A stretch of 64,000 bases of DNA from Codonopsis lanceolata. Taxonomy: Eukaryota > Streptophyta > Magnoliopsida > Asterales > Campanulaceae. A program made the position numbers and the translations under genes. The stretch lies in contig CM028380.1 of the NCBI GenBank assembly GCA_013146195.2, forward strand, positions 82,128,407 to 82,192,406, in the 5' to 3' direction. The notes under the pieces are model-generated. The model searched no databases and had not been told where the DNA came from. It was given only the letters and a program-made list of their open reading frames with translations. Of the stretch, positions 44,285-55,540 are shown piece after piece (positions within the stretch are counted from its first letter, which is position 1; each line of letters opens with the position of its first letter).

Positions 44285-46034
44285 GATAAGGGAAGATTTC
44301 TCTCCAAAATCTCACTTTTGAATTATTGACTTTTAAGTTATCATTTCACTATTTTTCTCTCATACCTTCTCTGGTTGTATTTATCTTTCTCTCTCTCGTT
44401 TCGTCCCTATTTTCTCACTCATCACCAGTTCACCACCATCTCCTCTATTTTATTATGTTCAAACATTTTTCTCTCTTTAATAAAAAATAGTAACTAAAAC
44501 AAAAATAATAGTTCCGGAGTCAAGAAAACAAAAATATAAGAGGTTAGTAAAATAAAAATAATTTATGGAACAAACCACTATAAAATAAAAGTTACTGAAT
44601 CAACAAAACAAAAATAATTTAATACGGATGTTAGTAATATAAAATAATTTATAGAACAGAAGTTTAAAACAAATTTTTAAAAATGCATATGTAAAACAAA
44701 AATATGTTAGTAAAATAAAAATATTTGATGGAACAAAAATAATAGTTACAAAGTCAATAAAAACAAAAACAATTTAAACTAACGTTACTAAAATAATAAA
44801 AATAATTTACGGAACAAAAATTTAAAACAAATTCTTAAAAATGGCTATGTAAATCAAAAATACATTAGTTGAATAAAAATATTTGCTGGAACAAAAATAA
44901 TAGTTACGGAGTCAATAAAACAAAAATAATTTAAACTGAGGTTAGTAAACTTATAAAAATAATTTACGAAACAAAAGTTTAAAACAAATTATTAAAAATA
45001 GTTATGTAAAACAAAAATACGTTAGTAAAATAAAAATATTTGATAAAACAAAAATAATAGTTACGGAGTCAATAAAACAAAACAATTTAAACTGAGGTTA
45101 GCAAAATAATAATAAAAAATTATAGAACATTTTTTTTCCGTAAAACTAATTCTTAAAAATAAAATAAACTAATAGTTACGAAGTCAATAAAACAAAAAAA
45201 TATATAAGGAAAATTATTAAAATCAAAATAATTTACAAACACAAATAATAGTTAACCTTAAAAATAATTTCGTTATTTTCATTTTAGCTTATTTTCTTCT
45301 AAGAAATTTATTTATTCATAAAATACAAATATAATTTAATAAAAATAATCATTCAAAAAGAAGAACTTATATGAGTTCAGATTTTAATTGATGGGCGGAA
45401 AAAATTCAAGTTTGTTTGAAGATATTTATTATACAGAGTTTTTGAATAGTATAAAGTGTTCAAAGTTGTCAGACCATGAATTGGCACTTAAAATTAGTGT
45501 TTCAGTAATGCTATTAAGAAATATTGACCATGTTACAGGGTTGTGTAATGGAACAAGAATAATCACATAAATTTTGAGGATCACATTGTTTAAACACAAA
45601 ATTTGAAAGGAAGCAATGTTGAAGAAAATATTTTTATCCCAAGATTGTCATTAACTCTATCCGATGTAAAATTGTCTTTCAAGTTCCAGAGAAGACAATT
45701 TACATTATTGGTATCATATACAATGACAATTAACAAGTGTCAAAGTTAATAATTGCACGTATGTCTCTTTTTGAAGAAAAAAAATAGTATTTAGCCATGG
45801 ACGATATATGTCGTAGTTTGTTGAGTAACAAATTATTTTGGTTTGAAGATATTGATATGCGGTGAAGATGAAAAACCAACTAATAAGACAATTAATGTTG
45901 TGTATAAGGAATTTTTTTAGAATCTATAATGATTACTGATATACTTATGTGTAATTGTTAATAAATCGATCCTCCTTATTTTTTTATATACATTTTAGTT
46001 GACGTGCGTTGAACGCACGAGTTAAAAAAACTAG
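44283..46034 (+). mobile_element. Helitron relic (3' end certain, 5' end approximate)
   Basis: The 3' end has a hairpin GTGCGTTGAACGCAC followed by GAGTTAAAAAAA and CTAG, then T, the classic Helitron terminus. Near it, in the same strand, is a helicase remnant. From 44500 to 45240 the element is filled with degenerate repeats of about 190 bp containing ATAATAGTTACGGAGTCAAT and AAAATAATTTACGGAAC. The 5' start is not precise; the (TA)n just before may belong to it. Confidence 0.75.
45388..45800 (+). pseudogene. Helitron helicase C-terminal remnant
   Basis: The 45388-45570 frame includes FLNSIKCSKLSDHELALKIS followed by VMLLRNIDHVTGLCNGTRII, a conserved C-terminal block of plant RepHel helicases. 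After a stop at 45568 only broken traces remain. Too short and broken to function. Confidence 0.8.
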
Positions 46035-46099
46035 TTCTATACTAAATCCTAAGAATTTAAATTCTAAATTTTGGTCTCATTACAATACACAATAACAAC

Positions 46100-46285
46100 T
46101 CACCTTCCTTTTATCACCACCACCACCACCACCACTTCCGACCACCACCTCCAACCACCACTTCCGACCACCACCTCCAACCACCATCTCCGACCTCCAC
46201 CACTAGCCGCCAACCACCGACCACCGCTACCTCCGGCCACTGCCACTAGCCGCCTAGCCGCCACCACCACTAGCCGCCACCCCTA
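46100..46285 (+). repeat. CCACCA-rich low-complexity tract
   Basis: Runs of CCACCACCA followed by repeated CTCCGACC, CTCCAACC and AGCCGCC units. It lies inside the right part of the split MITE. Confidence 0.85.
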
Positions 46286-46645
46286 TTTATTATTAAAAAT
46301 ATAAAATTCTCATAGGAAGGTTTAAACATTTGCCATTCATATAATATAATAATAGACATAGACAACAAATCATTACCACTAGGCTAAACTAGATTTTTGA
46401 TATACTAATGAAATTTTATTTTAACTATAATATATAATTATAATTCAATTTCACACATTATCCAAACAATCAAATTACTATGATTTTAAAAGTAAATTCC
46501 ATCTTATTTAAATTCTATACAATTTGAATATTTATTGAATTTAAAATCAATGCATCCAAACGGACCCTCAGAGTTTTTGTTCACATCCCAAATGAATTCA
46601 AGGACTTGAAGGGCATTCCCGAGGAGAAGTCGCCAATTAGTAATT

Positions 46646-46865
46646 TTATGTATCGTTTGGTAGTCAGAATTAAAGTCTGATAAGATTAATAAACCGAATT
46701 GTATGATGTTTGGTACGCAATATGTGATATAGACTAATAACACGAGTTACCTGAATAAAGTCATTATCCACTTATTAAGTATACAAAGGGGAGGATTGTA
46801 TTATTAACGTCTTCGCTAAATAAATTTGGGATTAAGATTTTTAGTCTCAAAACTACCATCGATAT
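46646..46865. mobile_element. half copy of the Tourist-like hairpin MITE
   Basis: TATCGTTTGGTAGTCAGAAT, ACCGAATTGTATGATGTTTG and ACTAATAACACGAGTTA follow the left half of the element at 36544-36830. The other half is missing. A CACTA element begins at 46866. Confidence 0.6.
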
Positions 46866-47540
46866 CACTACTAGAAAAACGTCAATTACTGACGGAAATT
46901 TCCGACAGTAAATTAGCATTTCCGTCGGTAATCTGGCTTTCCCAACGGAACCGTTCCGTCAGTATTCCGTCGGTAAATTTGGTCGGTGATCACAAACGGA
47001 ACTCATTCCGTCAGTAATCACTGACGGAATTTCGTTTCCGTTAGTAATTACTAACGGATTGAGTTTCCGTCGATTTTTGCTAACAGAAATTTCCGTTAGA
47101 GATTTCCGTCAGTAAATGTTAGTTCCGTCAGTAATATCGACGAACGTTTCCGTTAGCAATTTTCATCTCCGTTAGTGATTTCCGACGGATTACTCCGTCA
47201 GTAATTTATATTTCCGTTAGCAATACCGACGAATATTTCCGTTAGCAATTTTCATATCCGTTAGTGATTCCCAACAGCTTGCTCCGTCGGTAATATATTT
47301 TTCCGTCGATATCTTGACGAACATATCCGTTAGCAATTTCCATTTCCGTTAGCAATTCTGACGGATTACTCGTCGGTAATATATATTTTCCGTCGATACC
47401 GACGAACATATCCGTTAGCATTTTCCATTTCCGTCGATAATTTCCGACCGAATATACCGTCGTCATAACATATAGTCCTAACGGAATGCTTAGTAACGCT
47501 AAAAAGTGCTTAAAATTTTAGCTTTACGAACATAATTTCC
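46866..47540. repeat. left subterminal repeat array of the CACTA element
   Basis: More than 20 words of the type TTCCGTCAGTAA, TTCCGTTAGCAA or TTACTGACGGAA, in both orientations. From about 47090 they fall into roughly 100-bp repeats with ATACCGACGAA and TTTCCGTTAGCAATTTTCAT. Confidence 0.9.
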
Positions 47541-47762
47541 GTCAGTAAAATTAAAAAGAAAAATAATAATTTTTATATAAATTAATTTTTTTAGGTGCCT
47601 GATTTATCATAAATATATAATAGGCTTATGACAAAAATTAATTGCACTACAAAACTAAAACATTAAATAGAACAAAATGTTATTACATCAAATTCGTTTC
47701 CCAAATCTATTGTTAATTACGATTGTATTGAATATTCGACACATAGAAATTATGTAAAGGAA

Positions 47763-48376
47763 TTAGGGGACTGGGTGCGAGGTGGGCGAAGATCCATGCA
47801 TAAAAGCGGCCATCGGGCGCGCATCTCTTATTTCCGTGCTGCTCGGCCATTTGTTCATCTCGTCGAGCCATAGCTTCATCTGCTGCGCCACCCTAGCTTC
47901 CAATGCATCCATCTTGGCTTGCGAAGCTTCGTCCAATGGAGCATTTGATCCTCCCGTTGAGGACAAACTCGGAGAAGAGACTGTGGATGAAAGCAGGGTG
48001 GCACCATAGTCCCCCAATCCGTAAAGTCTATTCCCCCTTTTTTTTCGTTCTTGTGACGCAACTCTCTGCCATAATTCTATTTTCGACGAAGCGGGAACGG
48101 GAGTTCCCTCTGAACTCTCCGTGCGGCCCTGGGTGGCCTCTTCATTTTCAATCATCTTAAAGGCATTCTGTCATTTAAAAAAATACAATAACTAATAAAA
48201 CATCAAACATAATAGATATATGATCCAATTTTATATACATTAAGAATTTTGATACTTACATATGTAGACTCGGCAGTTTGATCAACCCACTGACGAGGTT
48301 GACCAGGAGCACCCTAAGTGGTGTGCGTGCTAACAAATACGTCAAGAAAATCAACGTCGGGACCGAATTTCTTTAT
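47763..48376 (-). pseudogene. CACTA second-ORF fragment (Ptta/En/Spm-type), broken
   Basis: Two minus-strand exons: 48376-48260 (KKFGPDVDFLDVFVSTHTT, a stop, then GQPRQWVDQTAESTY) and 48167-47763 (starting NAFKMIENEEATQ; includes ERKKRGNRLYGLGDYGATLL). The order 'D-x-FxxTHT, W-V-D-Q-x-A-E-x-T-Y, RLYGLG' is that of the plant transposase family Ptta/En/Spm (Transposase_24-like), the TNPA-type partner rather than the catalytic transposase. There is one in-frame TAG in the first exon, and the N-terminal part is absent. The last exon ends VARVAQQMKLWLDEMNK-like coiled region and a stop at 47763. The family assignment is from motif memory. Confidence 0.65.
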
Positions 48377-51020
48377 CTACAAGCATGATGGTTAGATTTT
48401 TTGTTTATTCTATGAACATAGGGTTGTTTAGTCAAAACTTTAAGTTTCCTGGGAATTTCAAACCATTGCAAACTGATTTTAAAAAGAGAGACGAAGTAGT
48501 AACAATAAGAACAAACTCTAGTAGAATGCAATTGATAAGGCAACAAAAAAGTGAATAGGATTGTAACTAACAAAATTCAAGTGTAACCATGGAAAAGGGA
48601 ATGACAAATATATTTTAATCATATAATAAGCGGCAATGCAGTCCACTTTAAACCAATGCCAAAACCACACCAAAAGGCCAAAAAATGCAAATTAGGTACG
48701 CATGGAAAGGTCTACGAGTCTACTTTTTATTACATTTTACAGATCAAGATTTCGGTATCTCTAGCCCAAGTTATGGTCAAAACAGTGACAGGTGTCCATA
48801 AACAACTTCCGAACTATACAGTCACAGTTTTTGGCTTCCAAAACCAGCTCCAAACTCTCTCCAAATCAACCTATTTTCACAAGGGTTCAATTCAAACATA
48901 AATTAGGTATAGCAAGGTTGAATTAGGGAGAGAAATGGACCAAAACGAAGATCATTTCATATGTCAAAACCTATGGCGAAAATTGCTAAAACTCAAGATT
49001 GTCCAAGAACTTAGCAGAATTATGCCAACTTCCAATTAAATCTGGTACTGATCCATGAGGCCAAAAATTACAAATAAGGTACCATTGGAAAGATCTAAGA
49101 GTTAGCTTCCTAACAAAACAAACGGAATGTGATTCTGCTAATTCTACAGAAAGTTATGACACTTCTAGTAAAAAGTGTCCAAACAACACATTAAGAGTTA
49201 AAATGATTTCAAATTCAAACTTCAAGGCTTTAACACTTAAATCCAAACCAAGACCACCATATGGCTATAAATTGAAGGTTTTAGCTAATTAATCCACACT
49301 TAAACATGCTCAAAAAGACCATTAAGCACATGAACACCGTATAAATGAAATTAACTAAATGCAAGTTTTATTTCTGAAGTGAGGTATGGAGTCAAAGTAA
49401 CCAGGAACATTTCTCTTAATTAGCCTGAGGCCCCATATATTTCCTGCATCTGCACATTGGTGAAAAGATATTGATCAAAGCTTTTTCAGTAACGAAAGTA
49501 AAAGATAAAATACAGGTCATTAACGCAAAACAATACCATATTTAGGGGTTGAAGCGAATTACCCTACTTTTAAGTCTATAAGTTCAATATACAACAATTT
49601 AAAAAAAATCTTCAGAGAAACTACACTCTGTTAATATGTTATAACCAAATTTTTAGGATTCTTACTCGCGCCTATGGGTAAATGAGACAGCAGAAGAGAC
49701 CCTACTTTTCGGAGCAGGGTACAGTTGCTTAATCATATATATACAAACTCAAAAGACATTGGGAACAAATACGATTCACAAAGAGAGTATGCACGGGACC
49801 TAAAAGAAGCCAAGGGGAAACAGATAAGGGGCAGTACTCGAGGTTTGCATATGCCATAAGAACCTGACAACCACATGGGTAACAACTCATTGCCTGTGTG
49901 GAGATGTAGATATTGGTGAGACCAAGTGAGTAAGAAGGCATAAAGCACAAACCCTTACCCAACTATTCTTAGGCTACATAATTCTATGTACCTGTAGAAT
50001 GTGAGTTTCCCTCCGGTCTGTGGGCCTTGTTTGTTCACGTAGACTAGATTTTACTCCGAGGAGAAGGTGGTGATGGAGTGGTGATCAGGTGAGTGTTACG
50101 TCGGGAACGCTATACTACACTATCAAAATTCCATACTAATGTAACAAAACTCTATAATCACTGCACCTAATTTAAGGGGGCGAAAAGAAAACAATTTGGT
50201 CCTAAATCCAATTGCAAGTATCTCATCCACAATCCAATAAACTCATATCTTATCACACACGAGCCCTAATGTGAGCAAAAGAAAAAAACGCCAAATAAGC
50301 ATAAAATAAAATACTTATCCAGACTTATCCATGGACAAGCTATTGCACAACAAAGACACCATCCCGAATGTGAGCATTTTTTTAGTCCATCCAACTCAAA
50401 AGGGTTCTGGAAAGTGAGGTATGTAGTCATTGAAGATGCAAAAAGTATCTTGGCAAAGATAATAAAGAGGTACTGCTACAAAATTATTCAAGAATAAACA
50501 AATGGGAGTTGACGATGGTGCAGGAACGACAGAGATGGCGGTGAGATGGCTTCTTTGCAGATCACGGGGAACCATGATTGGAGGAGAGGCGAGGAACAGC
50601 GTGCCAGGCCAAGATCGATGGCGAAGGCCGGCGATTGAGAAAGAAGGACAAAGATTCGTTGGAGAAGATCTGGCGTCTGGCATCAGTGATTATGATGGGG
50701 GACGAACGGGGTTGCTCTTGGAGACGGACATGAAAAGGAGACCTCCCGGCTGGCGTGCGCTGTTGTCGTGCGAACTAGAGAGACGAAATCACAGAGAGAG
50801 CGCCGTTTACAGAGGGAGGGAGTGTTTGAGATTAGGGTAAGTTATATTTATACTTAGGGTTTTTTTTTGTTTTATTAGTCATGAGTACATAAATACAACA
50901 TAATTTAAATTGTTTTTGTGTATCTTGAATTTAATTTATTAAATAGATAAAACAGGTTATTTTATTTTTGTCTTAGTATATAGTTTTTATCTTTAATTTA
51001 ATTTAAAAAAGGCAAAGACT
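48377..51020. other. unassigned interior of the CACTA element
   Basis: No recognisable domain on either strand. Repeated phrases such as AACTTCCGAACTATACAGTC and GAAAGATCTAAGAG at 48700-49130 suggest an old internal duplication. A GC-richer part at 50500-50850 opens on both strands but without known motifs. It may be a promoter and leader of the lost gene or captured host DNA. Confidence 0.35.
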
Positions 51021-51121
51021 TGTGTAGGACGGTCTTACGGATCCTAAATCCGTAAGACGGAGCCCCATTTACAAATTCGGGTTTTAATAACAAAATCTGT
51101 TAATAATTATGACAAAAATAG

Positions 51122-51186
51122 GCTAGCTGAGTTGGTGTTAGTTGGAATTTAGACGTTCAGCCCTAGGAGGTCTGCGGTTCGAAACC
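51122..51186 (+). other. tRNA-like pol III promoter module (SINE-like)
   Basis: The A box TAGCTGAGTTGG (51124-51135) matches the consensus exactly. The B box GGTTCGAAACC (51176-51186) matches GGTTCGANNCC. A second module follows at 51276-51339 (TGGATGAGTTGG, GGTTCGAACCC). No cloverleaf can be drawn, so this is not a tRNA gene. Confidence 0.55.
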
Positions 51187-51345
51187 CCCCGCCTGAAACA
51201 TTATGTTTTATAATACACATTTAGAAATTCGTGGGTTAATAACTAAATATGTTAACATAACCAACAAAAGTTGGTTGGATGAGTTGGTGAAGGGTGAACC
51301 TTGAAGGTTATTTCGCGCGTTGGTCTAAGGTTCGAACCCTGCCTA

Positions 51346-52117
51346 CAACAAAATTTATTTTTGATGTTCATTTCCTCTATTTGCTTCGGTGCCCCTCCAC
51401 TTTCAATATTTGTTAGCTCCGTTAGCCATCCGTTAGCATCAATTGCCTTGGGATACTTGACAGATCCTAACGAACTTTGACGAAATACTATAAAACCAAA
51501 AGTGACACATTAAAAACACAAAAAGTGACGCATTTTAATGTTAAAAGTGACACCATAAATGAAAATTTATTATAATTTTTATTAAAATACAAAGTAACAC
51601 TATTAATACTAAAAAATGACATATTTAATACTAAAAAGTGACACTCTTCCTTAAATAATTTACCGAACCACAACAAAATTTATTTTTGATGTTCATTTCC
51701 TCTATTTGCTCCGGTGCCCCTCCACTTTCAATGTTTGTTAGCTCCGTTAGCCATCCGTTAGCATCAATTACCTTGGGATACTTGACAGATCCTAACTGAA
51801 TTTGACGAAATGCTAAATGACACATTTAAAACCAAAAGTGACACATTAAAAACACAAAAAATGGCACATTTTAATGTTAAAAGTGACACTATAAATGAAA
51901 ATTTATTATAATTTTTATTAAAATACAAAGTAACATTATTAATACTAAAAAGTGACACTCTTAATACAAAAAGTGACACTCTTAATACTAAAAAGTGACA
52001 CTCTTAATACTAAAAAGTGACACTCTTAATACTAAAAAGTGACACATTTAATACTAAAAAGTGACACTCTTAATACTAAAAAGTGACACTCTTCCTTAAA
52101 TAATTTACCGGACCACA
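51346..52117 (+). repeat. two large tandem units with a nested GTGACAC array
   Basis: Unit 1 (51346-51670) and unit 2 (51671-52117) both begin CAACAAAATTTATTTTTGATG and end TTAAATAATTTACCG plus ACCAC. They share TTAGCTCCGTTAGCCATCCG. Unit 2 is longer because the word TAATACTAAAAAGTGACACT is expanded to about seven copies of 21-22 bp (51940-52090). Confidence 0.9.
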
Positions 52118-52449
52118 AATGAATCATCTCGTGTTCCAAGTTCATCTTCTACATACCTGATCATTGCTCGTTACATTACGAAGGGAAAGAGAAAAGAATT
52201 AAGGGAAGTATGGAAAAGGCATGCAAAAAAGACTACTTATTTTTCGATTCCCATCAAACCAAGGAATTTGGTTCCAAGACTCCTAATGCTCGATTATTTT
52301 AGACACATTTTCAGTAAATTTTGTAAGTTTGAGTAAGAAACATATACTTTACATTGAAAAAGTTATGGTTTTGTGTTTTTAACGAATGACACTTGAGATT
52401 ATATACATTTCTATGAATGAGAAGATATATTTCGTAGTGTTCAATTGAT

Positions 52450-52860
52450 TATCTATTAAAATCATTAAATCAAAAGTGACACACTTTAGTCCTAAAAGTA
52501 ACACACTCCAAGCCTAAAAGTGACACTCTTATTGATACAAATTGTATGATTATAAAAATGGGTTGTTTTATCAAAAGTGACACACCTAATGCCTAAAAGT
52601 GACACAATTAATACATAAAAGTGACATACTAAACGTGACACTTATGAATAAAAATTTAAAGATGAAAAGTGATTTTTTTGCCAAAAGTGACACACGAAAA
52701 CTTAAAAAGTCGACACATTCTATGTTTAAAAGTGACACTCGATTTAAAGAACTAAGAAACTTAATCGCACCTAAGGCAACAATTATCCAAAGTGACACAC
52801 TTTTGTTTTCAAAGTCGACACACAAAGCCTTAAAAGTTAACACTGATTGATAACAATGTC
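52450..52860 (+). repeat. scattered AAAAGTGACACAC repeats
   Basis: About a dozen AAAAGTGACAC or AAAGTCGACAC words in one strand with irregular spacing of 20-40 bp, apparently an older form of the array at 51940-52090. Confidence 0.85.
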
Positions 52861-53549
52861 AAAATGACACATCCCTTGTAATAAAATTAAAAACAATCCT
52901 AAAAAGTTTCGAACATTAGACCAAACATGCTAATTCCAACAACTTATGAGATTCATGTAAACCATCTCACCATATTGGTTTTATTGAATTTTTATAACGT
53001 ATTATTAATTTATTATGACCCACAAATTTATAATTCTCTTTAAGAAGAATTAAAACCAAATTATGTAACTAAGGAGTATTGAACCCGCGACCTCTAGCCG
53101 ACCAAACCCTCAAGCGTCACTTCTGTCCATCTTGACAAACTCATATTTATGATTTTAGTTAACATATTTAGTTATTAACCCGTAAATTCTTAATGAGCTG
53201 CCTTGCCTACGGATAAGGATCCGTAGATCGTCTTCACCTACGTAAGACCACCTTTCTTTAAAAAAAAAAATTATAAGTGTGTGTGCATAATGCATAATAT
53301 AATATTATTAAAGTGTGTGTGCATGATGCATAATTAAAAAACAGCTTTATTTGAATTTTTTCTTAATTTATACTTTCAATTTATAGTTTTATCTTTAATT
53401 TAATTTAATAAATTTATAGTTTTTATTTTCTTTAATTTATTTAATAAAAAGTGTGAGCGTTGCTCTACGATGGGTGAGAGATTGAATCAACATGCATCAC
53501 CGGCCACCGACTGGACCTTAATGGAGAAACTGAGGAAGCCGAAAGATAT

Positions 53550-54640
53550 TGATCAACAAGTGGTTACGTTACGTTACGTAATTAAATTGATATTTGCATT
53601 CCTTTTAAATGGTTGTATCCTTTGGATTTCCAACAGTCACCAAAATGATCAAGCTAATGAAAAACTGGCCACAGTAAATGAATTTAAATATCAAACAGTC
53701 ACACTCAGTGGGCGTTGCCTGGCCGAACCCTAAACCAGGCGCTCGCCTGGACGAACTGCATCAGCCGACCGGTCACGAGACTCCCCGCTGAGGGGTTATT
53801 CGTTAATGAAAACAATAAGTCGAAAGGAAACGTAACACTTGATTATTAACACTCTCTCGTAAAGCCCGTAAAAACTTATGTGAATGTGCACTCGCACTCC
53901 CCTGCATTCACAATGTAGTACTTCTTGGGGAAGAAAGTTGTTAATGACAGCCCAACCTTTGGTGGACCGAAGGGCGAGCGTAATTCACCGTCGGGATCGG
54001 CAGCCAAATCTAAGAAAATCCCCGACCAAAGATCGCATAAAACCATGGGAGGCCCGAGGTTGATACAAGTGGTTACGTATATATGCGTTGCGTTAAGGCA
54101 CGTTAATTACGCTATTAAGTTGCCACGTTACGTTAAGTTAACTTACGTTACGTTAATTTATGTTACGTTAAGTTACGTTACGCTACGTTAAGTTACGTTA
54201 CGTTAAATAATATTACGTTACGCGTTAAGTTACATTACATTACGTTAAGTTATAACATTTCGCCAATAGGCATACGTGTTTTTATGTTATAATGGTCCAT
54301 CGTATTCCAATATAACATTTCGCCAATAGGCGTAGCGTGTTTTCATGTTATAATGGTCCATTGTAGTCCATTATACTATTTCGCCAATAGGTGTAGCATG
54401 TTTTCATGTTAAGTTACGTTAAGTTAAGTTAAGTTAAGTTAAGTTAAGTTACGCCATGCCACGTTAGTTAAGTTAAGCTGCTGCGTTGCTGCGTTGCCAC
54501 GCCACGCCACGCTACGCTAAATTGCTACGCATGTTAAGTTAAGTTAAGTTGAATTAAAATGCCACGTTACGCGTTGAGTTAAGTTACATTAAGTTGAGTT
54601 AAATTAAGTTAAGTTAATATAAGTTAAGTTAAGACAAAAA
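53550..54640 (+). repeat. ACGTTA/AAGTTA array with a three-copy 60-bp repeat
   Basis: Words GTTACGTTACGTTA and AAGTTAAGTTAAG fill 54060-54250 and 54405-54640, with an outpost at 53558-53580 (CAAGTGGTTACGTTACG) whose first 13 bases recur at 54068. Between them a unit starting TATAACATTTCGCCAATAGG repeats at 54251, 54311 and 54372 (60-61 bp). A GCCACGCCACGCTACGC stretch is at 54498-54520. Confidence 0.9.
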
Positions 54641-55540
54641 AACAAAATGGGCTAGTACAAAGCCAAAATCTAGTGTTTGGGGACAAGAAGTTTCAAGATA
54701 TTCGGATTGGGGTGCTATAGCTTAAGAAAGATAGTGATCAGTAGATTTCATTGCCTCGGGGTAGGAAGGATGAAAAGGCGATGCTCATATGTGGAAAGAA
54801 GGCGTCAGCCCGATTTCATTGCTTTCTTGGTTCGTTGGATCCAGTGAAGACGGAGGCGAGAGGTAATTCAAAACTTATTCAAAAGGAGGCTAGGGCTACT
54901 CGCAAGAGAAGAAAGCTATGGTGAATGGGATTGAGAATCACAGTAGTGGATACGGTGAAGCTCGATTGGGTGAATTTCGAACTAGAGGGCTATTTGGAAT
55001 TGGGTTGTCGGCTTGGATGGTGGCGGTGGGAAGTCGAAGAAAGAAAGTGCACGCGGTGCGCTAGTTAATGATGGAGCTCGACTATGAAACCAAGCTGGGG
55101 TGGAGAAGCCACAGTGAGTGGCTGGCGAAGGAGGCGGATGGATGGATAGAGTTGAAGGGGAACAGAGGAGGTGAATTGGACATATGAAAACAATTATTTT
55201 TAAAAAATAATTTTAATTATTTTTAAAAATTATAATTCAAAATTATTTTAAAAATCAAAAGATTAACTAAATGTATACCCATCCCATATATGCAAGTTCA
55301 ATTAATGATAAAAATTAATCATTAACCAAATCTCACTATTATATTGTTTTTAATTTTTTTAAATAATATAATTTTTCAAAAAAATTTATTTTGATTGTTA
55401 TAAAACAATTTTCACTTAAAATATCCAAAATATCAACTAAATGATGAACTATAAATTGATAAAATATCATTCATTAAAATGATTATAATATTTTTCTATT
55501 AAGAAACAATTATAATTTATTTACCAAAAAAAATCATTAA
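54641..55540. other. unassigned sequence in the right half of the CACTA element
   Basis: 54640-55190 is G-rich on the plus strand (many GAAGG and GGTGG words) and may be captured gene DNA, but no frame gives a recognisable protein. 55190-55540 is AT-rich filler. Confidence 0.3.

Larger units (their letters stand above)
44153..46567. mobile_element. MITE split by a Helitron
   Basis: The outer ends are GGGTATGTTTGGAT (44153) and, reversed, GGGTCCGTTTGGATGC (46567), a PIF/Harbinger-like terminal repeat. TCA flanks both (44150-44152 and 46568-46570). Between them a Helitron (about 44236-46034) is inserted. The remaining host element is roughly 0.6 kb. Confidence 0.6.
51021..53255. mobile_element. 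inverted-repeat block with tRNA-like promoter motifs inside the CACTA
   Basis: The left end GACGGTCTTACGGATCC and the right end, reversed, GGTGGTCTTACGTAGG with CTACGGATCC form degenerate inverted ends. Just inside both ends is a segment with GGGTTAATAACTAAATATGTT followed by tRNA-like A-box and B-box words. Copies are at 51061-51205 and 51220-51345, and inverted at 53050-53195. The middle holds GTGACAC arrays. It may be a nonautonomous transposon nested in the CACTA; the class is uncertain. Confidence 0.5.

Noticed and set aside
50396..50840. Overlapping open frames on both strands in a GC-richer part of the CACTA element
   Set aside because: Neither strand gives a known motif; openness on both strands suggests composition rather than coding.
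51940..52090. Regularly spaced repeats considered as a CRISPR-like array
   Set aside because: The repeats are contiguous with no unique spacers and lie in a plant transposon.
53470..53733. 87-codon plus-strand frame before the ACGTTA array
   Set aside because: No domain, and part of it overlaps the array seed; no transcript signals.
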